Of a DNA stretch of 64,000 nucleotides, positions 43,650 through 49,598 are shown in pieces. Source of the stretch: Candidatus Allofournierella pullicola (GTDB taxonomy: Bacteria; Bacillota; Clostridia; Oscillospirales; Ruminococcaceae); the NCBI GenBank assembly GCA_019114225.1, contig DXFW01000008.1:94316-158315 (forward strand). The letters run 5' to 3'. The position numbers and the translations under genes are program-made. Within the stretch, counting starts at the first letter, position 1, and every line of letters starts with the position of its first letter. The notes under the pieces are model-generated. The model searched no databases. It saw nothing but the letters and a program-made list of their open reading frames with translations, and was not told the origin of the DNA.

Positions 43650-44639
43650 TCAGGCCAGCGGCTGAGGTTCGGTGAAGGCAAAGGCGGGGGTCTCCTCGGG
43701 GGTCACCGCCAGCACCTTGTCGCCCCGGCAGGTCTCCTCGGTCATGCGCACCGCGCTGACGCGGCTGGCCCCGGCGGTGCGCCAGTAGTAGACGTGCTCC
43801 GCGCCGTCAATGCAGCTGGAATAAAGGGTCTCGTCCAGCGCGCCCTCCGGCGTCACCACGCTGCCCCGCACCATGGCCACGCCCTCAAGAACGTGGAAGA
43901 ACTCCATCACCTGACCGGGACGGTCTTCGGGGAAGGCGGCGTTTTCCTTGAAGAACACCGCCCGCACATAGCGGGAGGCGGGGGAGGCGTCCCCCGGCAG
44001 GCCGATGGCCCCCATGCCCTGGCCGAAGCAGGCAAGGGGCAGCCCCGGCGCGAAGCGGTTCTCCGGCTGGCGGGGGGAGAGGTTCATGTAGTTCGCCAGA
44101 TTGGTCTGGTGGAAGGGGAAGGGCGGGTTGTTGGTGAGCACCCCGGCCTTGTCCTCATAGAGGTGCAGGCCGTCGGCGGTGGACTCTGCCACCAGCGCGC
44201 CGGTGGAATCGGCCACGTGCCAGTGCAGCGGGGCCAGGGGCAGGCCCGGCGCGAAGGGAATGGCGCACACCGTCACCCCTTCCAGCAGGGCTTTGGCCTC
44301 GGCCAGGGACGCGCAGCTGCCCAGCACCAGCCACAGCAGCTCGTGGGGCGCAAGGTGGTTGGGGTCGGCCCCTTCGTCGGGGAAGTAATGGGCGTTGCCC
44401 GGGAAATTCAGCCCGGCCATGTAAAGGCCCTTCTCGTTCATGCCCTCGGCAAAAAGAGGCAGGCCGCCGGCCACGCTGGCCATGCCCACCACGGCATAGT
44501 GCTGGGTGAGGGCGGGGCGGTGGGCGAAGGGAAAGGCGAGAGAGCGGGGCGCGATGACCACCCGCTGCCCGAAGGAGACCTCCAGGTCCAGGTTGCGGCC
44601 AAAGAGCTTTTGCTCAAAAAAAGCAATGCTGGTGCACAT
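43650..44639 (-). CDS. Bile salt hydrolase / penicillin V acylase family enzyme
   Basis: A protein of 329 residues starting MCTSI, so Cys2 becomes the N-terminal nucleophile. Family residues are in place: R15 and D18 (FGRNLDLE), N82 (AGLNFPGNAHY), N171 (VLTNNPPF) and R223 (GLPGDASPASRYVR). The GLPGD-S-SR-VR segment is typical of choloylglycine hydrolases, which deconjugate glycine or taurine bile salts; penicillin V acylase or N-acyl-homoserine lactone acylase activity is the alternative. There is no signal peptide. Ribosome site AAAGGAGGT. If it is a true BSH, released taurine would be a sulfonate available to the cell. Confidence 0.9.
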   Translation of the reverse strand: MCTSIAFFEQKLFGRNLDLEVSFGQRVVIAPRSLAFPFAHRPALTQHYAVVGMASVAGGLPLFAEGMNEKGLYMAGLNFPGNAHYFPDEGADPNHLAPHELLWLVLGSCASLAEAKALLEGVTVCAIPFAPGLPLAPLHWHVADSTGALVAESTADGLHLYEDKAGVLTNNPPFPFHQTNLANYMNLSPRQPENRFAPGLPLACFGQGMGAIGLPGDASPASRYVRAVFFKENAAFPEDRPGQVMEFFHVLEGVAMVRGSVVTPEGALDETLYSSCIDGAEHVYYWRTAGASRVSAVRMTEETCRGDKVLAVTPEETPAFAFTEPQPLA

Positions 44640-44670
44640 AACGACTACCTCCTTTTGGTGTCCTGTCTTC

Positions 44671-44698
44671 AGTATACACCCCTTTTGGCCCCGGTCAA
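44671..44698 (-). promoter_or_regulatory. Promoter of the BSH-GH2 transcript
   Basis: On the minus strand: TTGACC, a 16-base spacer and TATACT, about 30 bases before the BSH start. Confidence 0.8.
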
Positions 44699-44709
44699 AC
44701 GAAAGGCGC

Positions 44710-44736
44710 AAAAAAGGCGGCGCAGCGCGCCGCCTT
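44710..44736 (-). terminator. Terminator of the EEP-family gene
   Basis: On the minus strand a 10-bp stem AAGGCGGCGC / GCGCCGCCTT followed by TTTT. Confidence 0.88.
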
Positions 44737-44744
44737 GGCTTTTT

Positions 44745-45854
44745 TCATGCCGCCAGTCTGAAGGTGAGGGCCACCGGGTTGTGGTCGCTGAAGGCGTAAT
44801 CCGCGTCGATGTTCTCGGCGCTGGCGGCCACATTGTCCGACACGATGAAGCCGTCCACCACGGTGGTGTAGTTCACCCCCGGCTGGTAGGGGATGTCCGC
44901 GCCCCGGCAGGTGGCCACCTCAAAGCCGTTGTCCGCCGCCACAAAGGAAAAGTGCTCCGGCAGGTCGGCGTCGGTGAGGGTCTGCACCCAGCCGGGGAAC
45001 TGCTGGCGGCTTTCAAAGGCATGCTCGGTGCCGTAGAGGGCGTGGTTGAAGTCGCCGCCCACGATGACGTAGTTTCCCTTTTCGTACTCCTCTTCCATCA
45101 CGTCGCACAGCAGTTCCAGCTGCCGCGCCCGCACGGTGCCGCCCTCGTCGTAGGCGGACATGTGGCTGTGGATGAGGGCCAGCTGCCCGTCGGCCCCCTC
45201 CACCGGCAGATACAGCACGGTGAAGCAGCGGTCCAGGTCGGTGAACTTGATGAAGAAGCTCTCGTCCACCGGGTAGCTGCGGCGCACGCCGCCCTCGGCG
45301 GCGCAGCGGGTGAGGGTGAGCAGCCCGGCGTTCACCACGCCGTGGTGGTCGGTGAGGGGATAGGCCAGATACCCGCTGTGGAAGTTCTGACCCCAGACCC
45401 AGCCGTAATCGGAAAAGGCGTCCAGCGCCATCTGCCGCTGGTCCACAAAATAACTGCGGTGAGAATCGTAGTCCACCTCCTGCAACAGCAGCAGGTCTGC
45501 GTCCAGCGCCTCCAGCGCGCTCAGCCCGGCGGCGGTGTTGGCCAGCACGTCCTCCTCACTGCGGGCTTTGCCGTAAAGGCCCTGGGTGGGGGTGCCGTCC
45601 TCCATCACGCCGGTGTCCATGAAGAAGGAGTAGTCCGGCCCGTAGGCCCCGAAGCCCAGATTGCAGGTGACGGCGGTGTATTCCTCGCCCGCTGCCAGCG
45701 GTTCGGCGGGGGCGTTCGCCACCTCCAGGGCGAGGTTGTCCTCAATGCGGTAGTACTGAAGCTGGAGATAGCCCACATACCCGGCGAAAAGGAGCGCCAG
45801 CGCCCCCAGAACGATTGCCAGCGCCAGGGCGGCGCGGCGAAGGACCTTTTTCAT
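44745..45854 (-). CDS. Membrane-anchored endonuclease/exonuclease/phosphatase-family protein
   Basis: A protein of 369 residues. One N-terminal membrane helix (residues about 8-32) is followed by an extracellular EEP domain: AVTCNLGFGAYG, LLLLQEVDYDS (metal Glu), HSHMSAYD, VGGDFNHAL (metal site) and FSDHNPVAL (catalytic Asp-His). EEP members cleave phosphodiesters in nucleic acids, sphingomyelin or phosphoinositides; this substrate is unknown. The gene is preceded by an unusual terminator-like hairpin in its leader. Confidence 0.87.
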   Translation of the reverse strand: MKKVLRRAALALAIVLGALALLFAGYVGYLQLQYYRIEDNLALEVANAPAEPLAAGEEYTAVTCNLGFGAYGPDYSFFMDTGVMEDGTPTQGLYGKARSEEDVLANTAAGLSALEALDADLLLLQEVDYDSHRSYFVDQRQMALDAFSDYGWVWGQNFHSGYLAYPLTDHHGVVNAGLLTLTRCAAEGGVRRSYPVDESFFIKFTDLDRCFTVLYLPVEGADGQLALIHSHMSAYDEGGTVRARQLELLCDVMEEEYEKGNYVIVGGDFNHALYGTEHAFESRQQFPGWVQTLTDADLPEHFSFVAADNGFEVATCRGADIPYQPGVNYTTVVDGFIVSDNVAASAENIDADYAFSDHNPVALTFRLAA

Positions 45855-45874
45855 TTTGACCTCTTTTCCCGACG

Positions 45875-45915
45875 AAAAAAGAGCAGCACAAAACAGGACC
45901 TGTTTCGTGCTGCTC
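45875..45915 (-). terminator. Terminator-like hairpin in the leader of the EEP gene
   Basis: On the minus strand the arms GAGCAGCACGAAACAGG and CCTGTTTTGTGCTGCTC form a 17-bp stem followed by six T, ending only about 20 bases before the start codon. A TATGAT at 45941-45946 may be the -10 box. The position suggests transcription attenuation of the gene; alternatively it ends a short untranslated RNA. Confidence 0.75.
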
Positions 45916-46017
45916 TCCGTCGCTTGAACACTGTTTTCTAATCATACACGAAAACGGCGGCGGACGCTATCCGCAAAAACGATGAAGTTTCGCCCCGTTC
46001 TTTGGTCAGCTGCACAG

Positions 46018-46053
46018 AAAAGGGCCCTCGCCGGGGCGGCAGGGGCCCTTTTT
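46018..46053 (-). terminator. Terminator of the histidine phosphatase operon
   Basis: On the minus strand AAAAAGGGCCCC pairs with AGGGCCCTTTT around a GC-rich loop, with four T following. Confidence 0.7.
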
Positions 46054-46055
46054 GT

Positions 46056-46781
46056 TCAGTGGCGCTGGTCGGTGAGGGAGTACATCTCACAGAAGCGGGC
46101 GGCAAAGCTGGGCTCGCGCCCGCCGGCGTAAAGATGGGAGGTGTCGCCGAAAGCCCCCAGCCGGAAATACGCCTCGCCCTCCCGCCGCTCCTCGGTGACG
46201 AGGGTGGTCACAGAGGAGGGGGCGGCGCAAAAGCCGTGCCACAGCACCATGGGCGACAGGTTGAGCAACCGGCTCAGCAGCACGCACTCCACCCCGAAGT
46301 GACAGAACAGCACCACCGTGTCGGTGCTCGGGCGCTCGGCCCGGTAGATCTCACCCTCCCGGCGGTAGCCGTGGGCCGCCAGCAATTCGTCCAGGGAGCC
46401 GGTCACCCAGCGGTATTGCTCCGCCACGTTCCCGGCCCGCATGGGTTCGGCTTCCAGCCAGGCGTCCCGGTCAAAAAAGCGGGGCTCGGCGGTCCAGTCG
46501 GCGGGCAGCCAGTCCCAGGGGATGGACTCGCCTTCCGCCCCGGGCTTGTGAATGGGGGCGCTGAACTCCCGCAGCCAGGGGCATTCGGTGGCGGTGCGGC
46601 CCATCTTTTTGAGGGTGAGGCTGGCGGTGTCCTTCGCGCGGCCCAGGGGCGAAACGTAGAACGCCGCCACCTCCAGCCGGCTCAGCCGCTCGGCCAGCAG
46701 GGCGGCCTCCTTCCAGCCGGTGGGGGTGAGGGAGTCGATGGAATAATCCGGGTCGGCGTGGCGCACGATGAGCAGTTTCAT
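46056..46781 (-). CDS. Histidine phosphatase family protein
   Basis: A protein of 241 residues beginning MKLLIVRHADPDYSID: the RHG-like motif is RHA, with catalytic His8. The second conserved region is YVSPLGRAKDTASL, and the later His lies in LFCHFGVECVLLSRLL. It is related to phosphoglycerate mutase-like phosphatases; the substrate is unknown. The start is the ATG after AAAGGAGG; an in-frame upstream extension overlaps the preceding gene and lacks similarity. It is the last gene after the SnoaL-like gene (28-base gap). Confidence 0.88.
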   Translation of the reverse strand: MKLLIVRHADPDYSIDSLTPTGWKEAALLAERLSRLEVAAFYVSPLGRAKDTASLTLKKMGRTATECPWLREFSAPIHKPGAEGESIPWDWLPADWTAEPRFFDRDAWLEAEPMRAGNVAEQYRWVTGSLDELLAAHGYRREGEIYRAERPSTDTVVLFCHFGVECVLLSRLLNLSPMVLWHGFCAAPSSVTTLVTEERREGEAYFRLGAFGDTSHLYAGGREPSFAARFCEMYSLTDQRH

Positions 46782-46809
46782 GGGTGATCCTCCTTTTGGT
46801 GCGGGGCGC

Positions 46810-47196
46810 TCAGCGGATGGGCCGCCCCAGGTGAAGTTCCTGCCGCCAGGCGGGCGGCGGGCCGTCGTCGCCCCAGTATTCCTCCAGCGCGGCAATGCGC
46901 CCTTCCTCCACCCGGAAGAAGGAGGTCACATGGAAGGAAGCGGTGCGGTCCCGGTCAAACACCCGCACCACGGTGATGAGCAGGGAGCCCAGGGCCTCCG
47001 TCCGCTCGATCTCGCCCTCCCATGCGCCGGGGTATTCGCAGTTGGCGCGGATGAACTCGGCGGCGGTGAAAAGCTCGTTGGTGTTGGGCCAGCGCACCGT
47101 TGCCCCCGGCGCAAAGAAGGCCGCCATCTCTTCGGGGCTCTGGGCCAGTGCCGCCGCCCAGTAGGCGGCGATGTTCAGTTCCTGCCGGCTTTGCAT
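46810..47196 (-). CDS. SnoaL-like (NTF2-fold) protein
   Basis: A protein of 128 residues with the cone-shaped NTF2/SnoaL pattern: an N-terminal helix pair, FFAPGATVRWPNTNELF, then strands RTASFHVTSFFRVEEGRIAALEEYWG. Such proteins are small isomerase-like or ligand-binding proteins of varied function. Ribosome site AAAGGAGG. It lies 70 bases after the MATE gene; the gap has a TATGAT but no clear -35, so it may share the MATE transcript. Confidence 0.8.
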   Translation of the reverse strand: MQSRQELNIAAYWAAALAQSPEEMAAFFAPGATVRWPNTNELFTAAEFIRANCEYPGAWEGEIERTEALGSLLITVVRVFDRDRTASFHVTSFFRVEEGRIAALEEYWGDDGPPPAWRQELHLGRPIR

Positions 47197-47266
47197 AAGC
47201 GCCTCCTTTGTGAAAGAGTCATGGTTCTATCATAAAGCACCGGGCGTCAAAAATCCAGTGCCGGGT

Positions 47267-48622
47267 TCAGGCTTCGCTGTCCCCGGCCCTCCGGCGCAAA
47301 ATCAGCAGATACCCGGTGCACAGCACCAGGCTGACCAGCGCGGTGGCGGGGATGGCCATGCTGATGGTGAGCATGCCCGCGCCCGGCAGCCGGCTGAGAA
47401 AGTAGGACAGGGGAATGCGCACCAGGAAGGCGGCAAAGAGGCCCTGGGCCATCACAAAGGGGGTGTGCTCCCGCCCGTTGAAGTAGCCCAGCATGCAGTA
47501 GACGAAGGCGTTGAGCAGGTGCTCCGCGCCGCTGCCCCGCATGTAGAGAGCGGCGGCCTCGATCACCTCGGCGTCGCGGCTGAACAGGGACGCCAGCAGC
47601 CCGCCGCCCCAGAAGGTGAGGGAGAAGATGGCCGCCCCGAAGCACAGCGAGACCTTTATGGCGGAGAACAGGGCCTTGCGGGCGCGCAGAGGCTGGCCCG
47701 CGCCCATGTTCTGGGCAACAAAGGTGGACAGCGCCGACATGAAGGACATGGGCACGATGGACAAAAAGACGAACAGCTTTTCCGAAACGCCCAGTCCGGC
47801 GGAGGCCACCAGGCCCAGAGTGTTGACGATACTGGTGATGATCAAAAAGGAGATGGTGGTCAGAAAATCCTGCAGGGCAATGGGGGTGCCCAGCCGGAGA
47901 ATGCGGCTCACCGCCCGGGGCACGTCCCTGCCGTGGCCCCGCACCGAAAAGGGCAGGGGATGGAGGCGCATGTAACCGAGGGAGAACAGCACGCTGGAGC
48001 CTTGGGCGATGACGGTGGCCAGCGCCGCGCCGGAGGCGTTCATCCGCAGCGCGCCCACAAACACCAGGTCCAGGACCACGTTCACCAGGCAGGCGATGAG
48101 CACGAACAAAAAGGGCGAGCGGGAGTTGCCCAGGCCCCGGAACACGCCGCTGATCCCGTTGTAGGCGGTGATGAACAGGATCCCCGCCGAGCAGATCCGC
48201 ACATAGCGCAACGTCTCGGGCACCGCCTCGGCGGGCACGTTCATCCACTGCACGATCACCGGAGCAAAGGCCAGCATGCCCGCGGTGAGCGCCGCCGCCA
48301 GCAGGGCGAACAGGCGCAGCTGGCCCGCCACCACCCGGCCCGCGGCGTCGCGGTCGCCCGCGCCCACCGCCTTGCCCACCAGCACGGTGACGCCCATGGT
48401 GAGGCCGGTCACCAGCACGGTGAGAGCCTGCATGATCTGGCTGCCCGTGGCAACGGCGGACACGCTGGCGGTGGAGGCATACTGCCCCACCACCATCAGG
48501 TCCACGCCGCCGTAAAGAGCCTGCAGCAGCTGCGAAAGCATGAGCGGAAAGGCAAACTGCAGCAGCGGCGGCAGAATGGGCCCAGCCAGAAAACGGTTTT
48601 TGGTCATGTCGTTGTGTGTCAT
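47267..48622 (-). CDS. MATE-family efflux transporter
   Basis: A protein of 451 residues with twelve membrane helices in two bundles. MATE marks: PLMLSQLLQALYGGVDLMVVG, TGLTMGVTVLVGKAVGAGD (both split by helix boundaries), FRGLGNSRSPF, and second-half STFVAQNMGAGQPLRAR. It exports cationic compounds or drugs in exchange for Na+ or H+. The start is the ATG after CAGGAGGATAAG. The frame stays open far upstream through the repeat region but that extension is not MATE-like. A terminator hairpin in the leader suggests controlled read-through. Confidence 0.92.
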   Translation of the reverse strand: MTHNDMTKNRFLAGPILPPLLQFAFPLMLSQLLQALYGGVDLMVVGQYASTASVSAVATGSQIMQALTVLVTGLTMGVTVLVGKAVGAGDRDAAGRVVAGQLRLFALLAAALTAGMLAFAPVIVQWMNVPAEAVPETLRYVRICSAGILFITAYNGISGVFRGLGNSRSPFLFVLIACLVNVVLDLVFVGALRMNASGAALATVIAQGSSVLFSLGYMRLHPLPFSVRGHGRDVPRAVSRILRLGTPIALQDFLTTISFLIITSIVNTLGLVASAGLGVSEKLFVFLSIVPMSFMSALSTFVAQNMGAGQPLRARKALFSAIKVSLCFGAAIFSLTFWGGGLLASLFSRDAEVIEAAALYMRGSGAEHLLNAFVYCMLGYFNGREHTPFVMAQGLFAAFLVRIPLSYFLSRLPGAGMLTISMAIPATALVSLVLCTGYLLILRRRAGDSEA

Positions 48623-48642
48623 CTTATCCTCCTGCCTTGCAA

Positions 48643-48675
48643 CAAAAAACGCCAACAAGCATACACTTGTTGGCG
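48643..48675 (-). terminator. Terminator-like hairpin in the MATE leader
   Basis: On the minus strand a perfect 10-bp stem CGCCAACAAG / CTTGTTGGCG with loop TGTATG and six T, ending 20 bases before the MATE start. A competing pairing ATACA/TGTAT overlaps it. Inside, a 12-codon frame (ATG in the loop) runs to a TAA placed within the Shine-Dalgarno region of the MATE gene. Confidence 0.8.
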
Positions 48676-48712
48676 ATAATGTATCAAACGAAGCCCCTAT
48701 TGGAGCGCGTCT

Positions 48713-48741
48713 ATTATAACATCTTTCCCTCCGGTGCACAA
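48713..48741 (-). promoter_or_regulatory. Promoter of the MATE gene
   Basis: On the minus strand: TTGTGC, a 17-base spacer and TATAAT. It predicts a leader of about 85 bases containing the terminator hairpin. Confidence 0.75.
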
Positions 48742-48780
48742 GAGCCAAAAAACAGGCGCGGCGATTTTGCGCAAAAAGGC

Positions 48781-49262
48781 CGCAAGCGGTGTGCCGCTTG
48801 CAAAAATCCGGGGAAGAGGAGCTGCAACGAAATGAGTGTGCCGGAGGCTTTACAAAAAGAGCCGGAAGCGATACACGGTTTGCTTTCTTGGGGCCCCCGC
48901 AAAAATTTGCGAAGCAAAATTTTGTGGGGAAGCGAGGAGCAGCAGAATGAGCGCGCGATGTTTTTTGGCAAAAAAAACGTCGCAAGCGATATGACGCTTG
49001 CAAAAAGCCGGGGAAGAGGAGCTGCAACGAAAGGAGTGTGCCGGAGGCTTTACAAAAAGAGCTGGAAGCGATACACGGTTTGCTTTCTTGGGGCCCCCGC
49101 AAAAATTTGCGAAGCAAAATTTTGTGGGGAAGCGAGGAGCAGCAGAATGAGCGCGCGATGTTTTTTGCAAAAAAAACGTCGCAAGCGATATGACGCTTGC
49201 AAAATGCCGGGGCCCCCGGGAAAGCCCGCGAAGCAGGGTTTTCCGGGGAAGAGGAGGAATGA
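48781..49262. repeat. 200-bp tandem repeat, two full copies and a diverged third
   Basis: Copies start at 48781, 48981 and 49180; the first two are nearly identical over their whole length. Each begins with a hairpin (GCAAGCG...CGCTTGC). Later each has a long hairpin capped by GC-GAA-GC: arms CCCCGCAAAAATTT and AAATTTTGTGGGG-like in copies 1 and 2. In the third, shortened copy the arms are CCCCGGGAAAGCCC and GGGTTTTCCGGGG, keeping the pairing with different bases. Frames open through the repeat on both strands look like chance, because the 200-base period breaks the reading frame. No ordinary gene lies in 48742-49270. Confidence 0.85.
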
Positions 49263-49274
49263 CGGAGCGGCATG

Positions 49275-49305
49275 AAAAAAGCCCAGCCTTTTGGCTGGGC
49301 TTTTT
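49275..49305. terminator. Terminator downstream of tRNA-Arg
   Basis: A stem AAAAAGCCCAGCC / GGCTGGGCTTTTT, with T-runs on both strands; on the minus strand it ends the tRNA transcript. Confidence 0.9.
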
Positions 49306-49330
49306 GAATGGAGCAAAGTCCATTCCGACG

Positions 49331-49407
49331 TGGTGCGCCCGACTGGATTCGAACCAGCGGCCTTCCGGGTCGGAGCCGAACGCTCTATCCATCTGAGCTA
49401 CGGACGC
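49331..49407 (-). tRNA. tRNA-Arg (anticodon CCG)
   Basis: A 77-base cloverleaf on the minus strand. The acceptor GCGTCCG pairs with CGGGCGC (one G-T pair), the D stem is GCTC/GAGC, and the anticodon stem TTCGG/CCGGA encloses loop CTCCGAC with anticodon CCG, reading CGG. The T arm contains TTCGAAT. Discriminator A is followed by an encoded CCA. Promoter and terminator both flank it, so it is a single-gene unit. Confidence 0.95.
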
Positions 49408-49476
49408 AGATCGCGGAAATCCGTCTCGTGCGGACGGTTTCCGACATGCTTGACCGCACCCTTTGGTGCAACGATT

Positions 49477-49505
49477 ATTCTATCACATTTTTTTGCCGTG
49501 GTAAA
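49477..49505 (-). promoter_or_regulatory. Promoter of tRNA-Arg
   Basis: On the minus strand: TTTACC, a 17-base spacer and TAGAAT, about 70 bases before the mature tRNA. Confidence 0.65.
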
Positions 49506-49557
49506 GCCTTTTTTCAAAAATCGCGGCAAAATCCCTTTCTCCGACAGGGGGAGGGCC

Positions 49558-49586
49558 GGGGCGCGGGCGTGACCCGCCCGCGCCCC
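49558..49586 (-). other. GC-rich hairpin after the LRR gene
   Basis: A perfect 12-bp stem GGGGCGCGGGCG / CGCCCGCGCCCC, 12 bases past the stop, without a T-run. It may act as a weak or factor-dependent terminator. Confidence 0.5.
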
Positions 49587-49598
49587 GACTCCTGCGGG

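Noticed and set aside
41922..45941. A 1339-codon open frame on the plus strand
   Set aside because: It is antisense to the GH2, BSH and EEP genes, is rich in His, Gln, Arg and Gly with no family motif, and reflects the absence of stops opposite GC-rich coding sequence.
48781..49262. CRISPR array
   Set aside because: Only two to three units of 200 bp, nearly identical over the whole unit with no unique spacers, and no cas genes.
48623..49273. N-terminal extension of the MATE protein through the repeat region
   Set aside because: The MATE fold begins at the ATG at 48622 with a good ribosome site; the extension only translates the 200-bp repeats and crosses a terminator and a promoter.
49308..49572. 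Small proteins read across 49331-49407
   Set aside because: These frames are translations of the tRNA-Arg gene, recognisable by the cloverleaf on the minus strand.
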